Shown one piece after another: positions 35,182 through 45,282 of a stretch of DNA of 64,000 nucleotides; position 1 is the stretch's first letter; each line of letters opens with the position of its first letter. Position numbers and translations under genes: made by a program. Origin of the DNA: Panax quinquefolius. Its lineage: Eukaryota > Streptophyta > Magnoliopsida > Apiales > Araliaceae. The notes below the pieces were generated by a model, which did not search any database, was not told the origin of the DNA, and was given only the letters and a program-made list of their open reading frames with translations. Where the stretch lies: NCBI GenBank assembly GCA_020205615.1, contig CM035166.1, forward strand, positions 83,753,135 to 83,817,134. The letters run 5' to 3'.

Positions 35182-37885
35182 TGTAAGACCCCAACTTATT
35201 ATTAATGAAATTTAATTTTCTATTTATTATTTTGAAATAGTAAGGGTTGATTTGATTAATGTGGATAGTTAGGGGTAAAATACGCAAATATTTCAAAATA
35301 AGCAAGTGGTTATAAAATATTCATTGTTGTTTGGAGAATATTCAGATCGTTTTCGGGGAATATTCGTATTTACGGCCGCAAAAAATATGTGTGGGCCCCA
35401 TAACGTAAAAGCGATTGGATGAAGAAAACGACATAAATATAAGTTGTTTAAAAATAATCTAGTGAATATTGTTACTGCGATTATCGTTAAAAAATACCGG
35501 TGGTTAAAACACACAGTAGCACACTGCAGTATTGCACCAATTATTGATTCTTACGTAAGAAGGCACTACTCAATAATGGTTACAGAATTACTTTATTCAA
35601 GATTTTATTGAGTTAATAATTGTCATTGCGTTGATATTTTATATTCATTGTTATTTCAATAATTGTCATTACACAAGATTTTTCATTATCGAAGCAATAA
35701 TTCATATTATCCTAATAATATTATTAGATAACATTATTGGCAATGTCTTGAAAGTTCTGCTTCAGGAGAGGTTTGGTCACCTAATCATTGCGCCAGTGAA
35801 GAAGAAATTCTTATTGAAAGCCCCTCATCCTCGAACTCGCTCGTTGTCAATAATGTGATTCTCAAATATTATTTATGAATAATTAATTATTGATTTATAT
35901 GATGAGGAAAATATTGATTTTATGAGGATATAGATGGAGAAAATTTTTAATGTGACAATTGTTGAAAATTAATATTTTATCTTTTTCCGATAAAATAATT
36001 CATTTAAATATATTATTTTAATAATATATTAACGATGATATTTTTACAATGAATGTGGGATGTATGAGTATATGAGGAGGAAGAGTATTTTGTGGCATTA
36101 AATGTTTAACCCATGTTTTGTGTGTTGGTGGACACAATTATCGAATCAAATTTGATTATAAATTGTAAAATTGCCCGTTTGTGGATTTCTTGGCCAATTT
36201 CTATTTGAAATTTGGAAAAACTTTCTTCTGCAAAGTTGTAGAGAATTGAATTTCCTATAAAACTCAAGCAGATTCGAATTTTCTGATGAAAGGGCTATTT
36301 ATTATGAATTATTGAAGTTCCAAAGTTCAAATAATTAATTTTTGGGAGTTTTAGTTAATTATTTTGAGAAAAACGTTTTTGCAACTAAGTTGGCCTCACA
36401 TGTGATTCAAATGGGCTGAGATCAGTTGTCTATAGGGCTAAAGAAAATGTGAAAAATATATTAATATTATATTCAATTTTCTGCTTTTTGTGTTCTAAGC
36501 ATTTTCCTATAAATAGGGTGCTTAGGTTAGAATTGAAAACACACACGGCTGAAGTTTCTCTCTATTTCTCTCTCGATATATTGAGCGATTCTTGTATACT
36601 TTGAGTATTGTTAGACGGTGCAAGTTCCTTTCAAAGACTATACCCTAGATTTCAAATTAGAAGTACTAATCTTTCGAGGTAAGGGATGTTATTTTCTTCA
36701 AAATGATATTATTTCTTCAATATCATTATCTTTCAAATATTGGTTGGAACTTTTTATCAAATTTGGAACTTTTTTATGTCTCCAAGTTACTATCCATGAG
36801 TTACTATTCACGAGTTACTATTCATGAGTTACTATTCACGAATTACTATTCACGAGTACTATTCATGAAGCGTGAAGATATTTTTTTTGTGGAATTTCTA
36901 TCTTTTGGTGTCGAGTTACTATTCACGATACTCATGACTATTCACGATATCTGGCACTATTCATCGAAAAATAAAATTTCTTCTTTTTGTCCAAAATATC
37001 TATTCGGATATTAGCTTTGATTGTATCCATGTTTTGATCATTCTTGAATTTTACACCACTATGATTTTTTTTTTGGTATTTTTGAACATGGATAAAACAA
37101 AAGTACTAATCCTTAATCCTTAATCCTTGTCATTTTGTTTCACCGATTCGCTTTCTTTAAAAAATATTTTCATCATCCTCGCCTTAAATGATGATATTAT
37201 TGAATATCTTTGGCCCAGAAAGCAAAGATGAATGATTTCTGAAGAATATCTTTGGCTGTAGTGCAAAGATGAACAGGTGTTTAGATGAACATGACCAACT
37301 GATGAATATCTTTGGCCTGTAGTGCAAAGATGAATATTTGATTCCAGATGTATATTGATTGATGTTACAGGGATAAAAGATAGACGATGAACTTTTAAAT
37401 TCATACATAGAAGATAGTAGTTTGCATTCTCTACTTAACTCTTCTAATGAATTATTATTTCCGCTACGAATATTGATTTAAAATTTGTTGTCTATTGTAT
37501 TCTATTAGATTTTTCCCTGTTGAAGACTAACGGTAATTTGTTGTATATTATCTTAGTCATAATATTCTTTACTGGGCTAGTTGAGCTCACCCTTTTCCTT
37601 TTTGTTCCATTTTTCTTCTCGTGAGGCGAGAATATAAATGAGTACGAGTAGCCTGGGTATGGAATGAAGGTTTTAGAAAGGATTGTTTAGTAGTCCTCAC
37701 CATTTTTGTAAAATAATGTATCAATAAATGTGATGAGGATTTATTTGAGTATAGATATTGTCTAGAAGATAATATTTGTATTCAAACTCACGCTTTCTCA
37801 TTGTAATAATAAAGTTGTAGTTGTTTCGCATCCATGTATTGACAACTCAGAATAGGTGATGTATACCTATTTTGGGGGCGTCACA
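35182..37885 (+). repeat. Element B 3' LTR
   Basis: 2,704 bp, matching the split 5' LTR. TATA box TATAAATAG at 36508-36516. Tandem array GAGTTACTATTCAYG at 36783-36866. Repeats of GAATATCTTTGGC with GTGCAAAGATGAA near 37200-37330 include the site where A inserted in the other LTR. ORFs called in it (35293-37408) are not genes. Confidence 0.88.
36508..36516 (+). promoter_or_regulatory. TATA box of element B 3' LTR
   Basis: TATAAATAG in the context CCTATAAATAGGGTGC, conserved with 19780-19788. It could drive read-out transcription into the C and D sequence to the right. Confidence 0.55.
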
Positions 37886-38511
37886 AGGATGATATGTGCA
37901 GCTAAAATGTAATAGTATAGTATGATAATAATGTTATAGGTTAGACAAATTATGAATTGTGTATAAGTTAAGGTTATTCGACATTGGGGAATAGTGTGTA
38001 AAGTTTATTGTATAAACAATTTATGTTTATATCTTCCGCAATAGTTATAGAATGATTGTACCAGATCCGTGTTGATTTGGGACCTGGATTTGGGGGTCTC
38101 ACAATAACCCCGGTGAGGGGTAAAATCGTCAGTTTGCCACCTTGATCCCCATCGCGCCATCTCAACAACATCTCAACATACATTCTACACAGAAGTGTCC
38201 TACAAGAACCAATAGCTCCAATCCCGAGTGACAACTACACAAGACTTCACACCGGATAGAATTTGAAGCTTGAAGAACTAGGCATGGTCCCTTCTTCTCG
38301 ACTTTGTACAACCTCTTATCCCATGTCATTGTGTAGCTCTCGACAACAGCATGCCGTAAAAGGTCTTATACACCTCGATCGGATGCCCGGATTGAAGTTC
38401 TAAAAGTTCGAGCGGATAACACGTTGCAGGCGTGCACGTACTTCGAGACGGCGGGACTCGCGGAGACCAGGGCACCCCGAGCAGCCGCAGGTGCATCTGT
38501 GGCTCCCCCCT

Positions 38512-38521
38512 CTATATATAG
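38512..38521 (+). promoter_or_regulatory. TATA box of element D 5' LTR
   Basis: CTATATATAG inside the palindromic CCCTCTATATATAGAGGG. The only strong TATA-like site in a GC-richer part of this LTR, about 1.6 kb before the primer site. Inferred promoter. Confidence 0.5.
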
Positions 38522-38828
38522 AGGGCTTGGGGCAGCCATTTTGAAGAGAAAAAGGCGAGGAAGCCCTGTCCAATTTGCTCTGTACACACTATAAATTGAG
38601 TGTTTTCTCATTTCAAACACTTGTGAGCTTATATTCGGCTACTTTTTATCGGAGGGAACCGAGTGTTCAACTATTTAAGGCTATTGAAGTCTTCTTTGGC
38701 AGTCCACTGTAAGACTTCTTACATCATTTAAAGCCTTTTCTATACTTCTTGCACACATTGTTATTCACGTTGAGAGTCGTGTTGTGTGTGTGTGCCCGGA
38801 CATATATATACTAACATTATCGAGTTAT

Positions 38829-39116
38829 GCCTCGATTGAGCCTGGATTTACATCCGGAGCGTTTATTGCTTTTATATATATGCTTTTATATAAACTGTTG
38901 TCAAACTCTGTTCGATGAGCCTGGATTTACATCCGGAGTGTTTATTGCTTTTATATATATATACATATATATAAACTGTTGTCGAACTCTGTTCGATGAG
39001 CCTGGATTTATATCCGAAGCGTTTAATTCTTATATATATATATATAAATACTTATATATATTATTAGCATCAAACTCTGTTTGATTGAGCCTGAATATAA
39101 CATCCGATGCGTTTAC

Positions 39117-39118
<2 letters not shown>
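38829..39118 (+). repeat. Four 81-90-bp tandem units in the D LTR
   Basis: Units start with CGATTGAGCCTGGATTTACA or close variants at 38832, 38913, 38994 and 39084. Each contains ATCCGGAGCGTTTA and a TATATATA stretch, and the first three AACTCTGTTCGATGAG. The 3' LTR has the same four units at 44079-44378. Confidence 0.8.
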
Positions 39119-39179
<61 letters not shown>

Positions 39180-40142
39180 GAGTTCGGAGTTCACTTCGTG
39201 GCCTCTTACTGCTTTCTTTATATTTAGTACCGCCTGGAGTTTACTTCGTGGTGGTTGATTGGTTTTTACTGCTTTATTTACATTTTTCAATCCCCAATGG
39301 AGGTGCTTCATAGTGGTTGATTGTCTATATATATACAGCTTTTATATATATAACTGTTTACAGCTTTTATACAAATTGCATCATCATGTGAGCCTAGGAA
39401 TCATGTGATCACAGATTCAGTCTCCTGAATCTAGATTCGGTTCCTGTGATGGACATTTTTGGTTATACATGGCTTGTAAATTATTCACGGAGTTTGAATT
39501 TTCTTAGACGGCTCTCATGCCCGCAAGGATTTTGGCATTGCTTTTTATCTTATTTTCTCGAAGATGTTTCGGGTCTCGAAATAAAAGCAATCAAGCCGAA
39601 CACATAATAAAATGGAAGTATCAAATGCCTCAATTACTATTGAGCACAAGGGTTTGAAAAACCTCTTCTATAAAATGTCATTGCTATATCTTGTTAAAAC
39701 TGAACTTTTATACAAAATTCAAACCCTTTGTATCCTATAAACGAGGCATAGCACTACTTCCAGATAATTGCACATTGACTCACACACACACACACATTTA
39801 TATAACAGTTTAAATTGAAAAGTGACGGTCACCATGGTAACACGGATGTCGGGGGGTGCCTAACACCTTCCCTCCGCATAATCAAGCCCTCAGACCCTAA
39901 CGAATCTCAGTTTCATAAACCAGTTAAATAGTGTCACATCACTAGGTCAATGTGCAAACCTTTTCTCATTTGAGTTGGTGCAACCATTTAAAAATACCAA
40001 CTGGCGACTCTTACAGTCCAATCATCAACATATACATGTCGGACCTTTTCACAACTTGTTTTTCAAACAAATCTCACCTAACATTTGAACACCAAAAGAC
40101 AAGAACAAAAAAGGGACAAATAAAAATCTCGACGTTGACAGG

Positions 40143-40160
40143 TGGTGACTCCGCTGGGGA
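40143..40160 (+). other. Element D primer-binding site
   Basis: TGGTGACTCCGCTGGGGA two bases after the LTR end. F has TGGCGACTCTGCTGGGGA. From family knowledge, Ogre elements prime from Arg-tRNA with a site of this kind. Confidence 0.75.
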
Positions 40161-40917
40161 CATCCAGTAAGAGGGCTTAAGCCGCTACTACAAACTTTTC
40201 AAAACTGTTATATGCTTGTGTGTGAATGTTGCATTTACATTTGAATGAATGTGTACAAATGCATTATTTATTGCACTTAGTGCTTCACACTATATCTGCT
40301 TGTGATATTAGTGCTTCGCACATGTCATCATTTTCATAAACGGTGAGACACGTTGCATGTGAATGTATGTTGTGTGGTTCCTCCACCAGGAGGCTATCAT
40401 ATCGGTGTGATTACTGGACTCGTAGGGAGACTAATTCCAATGAGGCTCATGAAGGGCACCAACCAGATTCGCTCCAATTGAAATATCGGATTAACTTCCC
40501 ATCAAGTAGATTGCGATGATCTGGGAACCTTCATGCCAAAAATCCGTTAGAGTATACTAAGATAGGTCAACCTTTGATAAACCAAATGTGGAGGAAAGTC
40601 TCTTAATACTTTCCATTTCAATTACTTTTAAAATTAATTACTTGTAATTTCATTTCCATGTCAAACTCAATGTAATGGAAAATATGAAGGAACATGTGCA
40701 CATACATTCCCTTTTATACCAAAACTTGACATGATATCTTGTCATACAAACAGCTAACATCCGTTTTACAGGATAATACTCCTAAAACGGATACATCACA
40801 TAGCATTTAAACATTTCCACATTCCCTAAGACTAAACTACATAAGTCTTTTTGTAGGGAAACAATTAGACCTATTACCCGATCAAAGTCCAAAAAGGCAA
40901 CAAGCCTACAGCCAAGC
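40161..40917 (+). other. Element D leader
   Basis: Untranslated stretch between primer site and gag, mirrored by 2962-3706. It contains AGTGCTTCACAC / AGTGCTTCGCAC repeats near 40280-40325. No coding potential, so the extra ORF known upstream of gag in some Ogre elements is not visible here. Confidence 0.65.
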
Positions 40918-43250
40918 ATGGCTTCATCTGGACAGTCTAATCCTACTCCTATCTCCCGTGAGGAGTTTGAAGGATTAAGCCACCAAATTAAAGAGTTGGT
41001 TGTTCTGCTGAAAGAACTACATCAGTCTACTCAGGGTCCACGAATGCCCATACATACAGAATCCTCTGCACATGGAGGAAATCATGGTCCGGATAAAGAA
41101 ATTCCCGCACCTGAGTTGGACACAACCAACAAAATTCCTGACACCACCCATCTCAAAGAAGATCTAGACATCGGTGATATCAGTAAAAAAGTCTTATAGA
41201 TGGATGAGACCATTCAGTATATCAAAGGGATTGGAGCACATTAGAGTGTTTCGTATACAGATCTTTGTATATTCCCTAGTGTGCATTATCTAGAGAAATT
41301 CAAGACTCCCGACTTTGAAAAGTACGACAGTTGGGAGATCCTTACACACATTTGAAAGTCTTCATTGGAGAACTCCGATCTTAAGTTGAGGATGAAAAGC
41401 TTAGAATACAGCTGTTTCAAAAGAGTCTGACTGGTGAAGCTAGATCATGGTATACCAGATTAGACAACTACAAGATTCATAGCTGGGAAGAGATAGCACA
41501 TGCTTTTCTTAGCCAGTATAGTTTCCAAACTCAGATGGCTCCTGACCGGTACCAAATTACTAAAATCACGAAACAACCCAATGAATCTTTCAGAGGGTAT
41601 GCTTAAAGGTGGAGGCGCCTTGCGGCTCAAGTTGTTCCTTCTATGACTGAGTCTGAGATGGTGATGACCTTCATAGATATACAAGAAGCTCTTTTCTATA
41701 AGAGAGTTTTAGCTGGCATAGGCAAGTCATTCTCCGAAATGATCAAACATGGGGAAATGGCGGAGATGGGTTTAAAATCAGGAAAGATTCAAGACCTAGT
41801 CGCTCTGAAAGCTGTTGCTGAGCACATCCAGTTCGAAAATTATGGAAACAACCCCCGAAGGGTTAATAAGAAGAAAGAGGAGGATGTTTCCTTAGTACTA
41901 TAGGGTCAGAAAGGCAATCAGAACATGCCTATCCAGAGGAGAAATTACTCCTCCTTTTAAGCACAGTTTTCAAACCCTCCATTACCAAAGAGTGGAGAAG
42001 TCAGACGCACTCAAGTGTTCACACCCTTAGGGGACTCACTCGAGAACATTCTCAATCTTCTGACAGCTCAGAAGAAAATTACTCAGCTTCTTCCACCAGC
42101 CAACCCGAATGGGAAGGGTTTCAATTCTAGCCGAAAATGTGCTTATCATGCTGGAGCTCCAGGTCATGATACTCAGGATTACTGGGCCTTGAAACATAAA
42201 ATCTAGGATTTGATTGATAACGGTGAGATCGTGGTAGCTACACCCGACCAACCCCATTTGTAAGACAACCCTCTTCCTCAATACAAAGAAGAGGAGGTTA
42301 ACATGATTAATTGGAGTAATGGTCAGACTTCCCATTACAGTGGTGGATCCTCCCAGACCAGCAAGGATAGTGCTGACAAATGAGATTTTGCACAGTTCCA
42401 GTTTATAATAGAACATAAAATGAAGACTCTCTGTGAGCAAGTTGACCAATTGGTAGAACTGGTGGTCCATCAGCACCAAGTCACACGCCAATTATTTAGT
42501 CAGGAGCATGCTAGCCTCTTTCCTTTTGTTACAATTACTCCATCATCGACATCAAAAGGTGAATTGTTGGAGGATAAAATTGCAAAAAGAGCAAATGCCA
42601 AAGCCCGTCGGGATTTTTCCAACCAAAGGGAATTTACATACCTAGGCCAACCGATGGAAGAGATATTTCAGATGATGATCAATGAAGGAAGAATCACATC
42701 TCTGCTACCTCCAATCAACCCTCGTTCAAGACTGTTCAATTCTAATGGAATATACCAGTATTAGTCCCACTCTCGCGGTCACAGCACTGAAGAATGTTGG
42801 GCAAATAGAAGACGATGATGTTGTAGTACTAGAGAGTGGGGACGCATTTCCTACAAAGTGGAAGGAAGTTTAGCAGACATATCTTCTGAGACAGATTCAG
42901 CTACCCCCTCACATACAATTCAACCTAATTAACCCTCGTTCAAGGCGGTTCAATTCTAATGGAATATGTCAGTATCACTCCCACTCTTGCGGTCACATCA
43001 CTGAAGAATGTTGGGCAAATTGCAGACGATGATGTTGTAGTACTAGAGAGTGGGGACGCATTTCCTACAAAGTGGAAGGAAGTCGTAGCAGTCATATCTT
43101 CTGAGACAGATTCAGCTACCCCCTCACATACAATTCAACCTATTCAGCTCAAGGGTATTGCAATTCCTTTGAAAGTTTTTGCACCAGAGCCAATCATCTT
43201 ACCATTCAGACCACAATATCCTGTTGTTAGCCTATAAAAAGTTCCATGGA
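40918..43250 (+). pseudogene. Element D gag (Ogre/Tat type), degenerate, with duplication
   Basis: The ATG at 40918 opens MASSGQSNPTPISREEFEGL. Segments 40918-41199, 41643-41903, 42015-42206, 42420-42764 and 42959-43237 follow the same order as F's gag. Capsid landmarks are WRRLAAQVVPSMTESEM and HDTQDYWALKHKI. Three stops sit at Gln positions preserved in F: at the end of KVL before MDETI, in YA-stop-RWRRLAAQ, and in KI-stop-DLID; each is CAA or CAG changed to TAA or TAG. A 214-bp tandem duplication (42717-43144) is inside the linker. Resemblance to F continues past 43250 only briefly and no protease follows. Confidence 0.8.
42717..43144 (+). repeat. 214-bp tandem duplication in D gag
   Basis: 42717-42930 and 42931-43144 are near-identical, both starting AACCCTCGTTCAAG and ending ACAATTCAACCTA. 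214 is not a multiple of three, so the copy shifts frame. F has one copy, so it arose in D. Confidence 0.9.
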
Positions 43251-43759
43251 ATTATGGAGGGGTTGAAGGATCCACATCCCACACAACTGTTGCAGTGTCG
43301 AAAGAACACTAGAAAGACCCAGCGATACAAACTAGGGAAGAACATCCTCGTCGGGGATGACCGATGATGAAATATGTTATACGTCTTCAACAGACAGAAT
43401 ACATCCCCATATGTCTCTCGTACATGAGAGGTACATCCTCAATTAGAAGTCTGTATCAAGGATTAAGGACTTTGGTGATAACCCCAATGTCAACATCGTG
43501 GAAGTTCCTGAGAACTTTGGAGCTCACATCCAAGCAGTTCATCAGGGATATTTGTGATAACTCCAGTCCCCATCACAAGTTATGGGAGCAAATAGTCATC
43601 ACATCCCGTTGGAAAACGGTCCAACAAACCACATGCATTATACATTGGCATCATGCTGCAGTACATTACATCATGAATATCTTGTCACATTTCAAGTGTC
43701 TAGTATTCTTTATCCTATCCATGCCATTACACTGCATGAATATGATAAAGAGGGGCATC
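43251..43759 (+). other. Element D 3' untranslated region and polypurine tract
   Basis: About 500 bp between the gag remnant and the 3' LTR. Protease, RT and integrase are absent. I recognise no domain in it, although two overlapping frames (43364-43885 and 43582-43764) are open. It ends with the purine-rich AAAGAGGGGCATC at 43747-43759, the polypurine tract. Confidence 0.6.
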
Positions 43760-44195
43760 TGTAGACACTCAAAATTTTGCATTCCTATTACTAACCTTGT
43801 AGGAGGGCAAAATCGTCTTCCAAAGATAACCCTGGAAGTCAAATCAGCACAATCCCGGAGACAACCCCGAGATATACAGTTTTAATCCCGGAGAAAACCC
43901 CTAGATCTTCAGTTTTAACCTCGGAGACAATCCCGAGGAATACAGTTCCAGTTCCGGAGATAACACCGGAGAAGTTTGCCATCTCGGAGACAACCCCGAG
44001 ATATTCAGTTCCAGTCCCGGAGACAACCCCGGGAGTTTCAGACCCAACCTCGTAGATAACCCTGAGGAGTGCAGTTGCCTCGATTGAGCCTGGATTTACA
44101 TTTGGAGCATTTATTGCCTTTATATATATGCTTATATATAAACTGTTATCGAACTTTGTTCGATGAGCCTGGATTTACATCCGGAGCATTTATTA

Positions 44196-44246
<51 letters not shown>

Positions 44247-44381
44247 CATTGTCGAACTCGCTCGATGAGCTCGATTTATATCCGGCGTTTAATGCTTCTT
44301 TATATATATAAATACTTATATATATTATTACCAACAAACTCTGCTTGATTGAGCTCGATATAACATCTAGTGCATTTATCG

Positions 44382-44431
<50 letters not shown>
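43760..44431 (+). repeat. Element D 3' LTR, internally deleted and truncated
   Basis: Starts TGTAGACACTC and follows the 5' LTR through the hairpin array to about 44076. It then jumps to the sequence equivalent of 38829, losing about 1 kb including the TATA region, covers the four 80-90-bp units, and stops inside an AT tract (44378-44431). The terminal portion of about 960 bp is missing. Confidence 0.8.
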
Positions 44432-44434
<3 letters not shown>

Positions 44435-44459
44435 CGAAACGCACGCATTTGATGTATCT
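44432..44459 (-). other. Possible short continuation of F's LTR
   Basis: AATCGAAACGCACGCATTTG and the following bases resemble the reverse complement of the LTR sequence just before the AT tract in D (39080-39118: GATGCGTTTACC). If real, it is F's LTR resuming on the far side of D. The alignment is short and gapped. Confidence 0.35.
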
Positions 44460-45220
44460 CGTAACATTCAAGAATTTTAATTGTAATATTAAATATTTAT
44501 TGATTATATAAATATTTATTTGATGTGTTTATTGTTGAAAATGATGAAATAAATATTTAATGGATATGTTTATCGTTGAATAAATATTTGTTTAATTGAT
44601 TTGATTTTATTTGGTTAATTATTTGTTAAATAAATAATTAATGAGTTAAGGAAATTATTATTATTATATTGATATTTCAATTTGATGGTTAATTATTTGT
44701 AGTGAGTTATGTAATTAAATGATTTATTTAATTAATTGTTATTTGAATTAATTAAATTAAATATGAAAGCTTGATTAAATAAAGTGTGACAAATAACTAT
44801 ATTATAAGGAGTTATTAAAATAAATTAAAGTAGTTTAATTTAGTTTTACCCAAACAATGCTTAAGGATATAAACTCTTTAATTTTAAATGATTTGCCAAA
44901 CAAAGCCCTATTGCTTTTGGATTTCCTTTTTAATTTTAAATTATATAAATAAAAAAAAATAAATAAATTTATAACATATATAATATATATATTTTATTTT
45001 TGTAATCGATATTATAATAAGTATACGTATTATTATGTCTATCAGTTGAGTTTTACGCATTATAGCTATCAGGTTAATTTCTTTTTACGCATTTTAGTTG
45101 CTGAGAAAAGAGAGAAGAACATTTAGAGAGAATTGAGGGGGAAATTGAGGATTTTATAGTGATTATCTATGGTGATAGTAAGGATTGCAAGCAAATTGAA
45201 GGTATGTTTACATAACCTTT

Positions 45221-45282
<62 letters not shown>

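Larger units (their letters stand above)
18462..37885 (+). mobile_element. Element B: Tekay-like Ty3/gypsy chromovirus
   Basis: 5' LTR 18462-20475 plus 29746-30411, primer site 30415-30427, gag, protease, RT, RNase H, integrase, chromodomain remnant, polypurine tract 35170-35181, 3' LTR 35182-37885. Both LTRs start TGTAAGACCCCAAC; the 3' LTR ends GGGGGCGTCACA and the 5' LTR ends GCGCCACA. Target duplications GGGAT (18457-18461) and AGGAT (37886-37890) differ at one base. The interior is 4,770 bp and covers the whole gag-pol, but frameshifts and stops break every domain. Copia element A sits in the 5' LTR. Confidence 0.88.
14977..38103 (+). mobile_element. Element C: solo gypsy LTR, interrupted by element B
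   Basis: The LTR begins TGTGACAACCCGAG at 14977 and ends GGATTTGGGGGTCTCACA at 38103. Perfect 5-bp duplications ATAAC lie at 14972-14976 and 38104-38108. No primer site follows the 3' end, and no second LTR or interior is present, so this is a solo LTR left by LTR-LTR recombination. Net length without B is about 3.7 kb. It is related to the H LTR by similar ends, telo-box clusters, CTGGGTAACCCAG palindromes and an ACCTATAGTGACAG motif near 17050. Confidence 0.85.
38109..40140 (+). repeat. Element D 5' LTR, second part
   Basis: Continues D's LTR after solo LTR C. It starts with the second arm of a hairpin unit (CCGGT), then a TATA box (38512-38521), four 81-90-bp units (38829-39118), an AT tract (39119-39176) and the end GACGTTGACA. 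The final 950 bp are mirrored by F (13509-14436). No genes; ORFs called at 38366-39313 are in the promoter region and repeats. Confidence 0.8.
14437..44431 (+). mobile_element. Element D: Ogre/Tat-like, gag-only, host of the main nest
   Basis: 5' LTR 14437-14976 plus 38109-40140 (about 2.6 kb net), primer site 40143-40160, leader, gag 40918-43250, polypurine tract 43747-43759, and 3' LTR 43760-44431, which is internally deleted and truncated. Both LTRs start TGTAGACACTC. The 5' LTR ends GACGTTGACA. The interior is about 3.6 kb and lacks RT, RNase H and integrase. The 5' LTR is split by solo LTR C, and the sequence joins seamlessly when C and one ATAAC are removed. Same family as F in opposite orientation. 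Confidence 0.85.

Noticed and set aside
38366..38620. Minus-strand 84-codon open frame rich in Ala and Ser
   Set aside because: Lies opposite the promoter region of D's LTR in a GC-richer stretch. No homologue recognised and no second copy to compare.
43364..43885. 173-codon plus-strand open frame near the D 3' LTR
   Set aside because: It runs through the polypurine tract into the LTR, so it cannot be a conserved protein end. No domain recognised.
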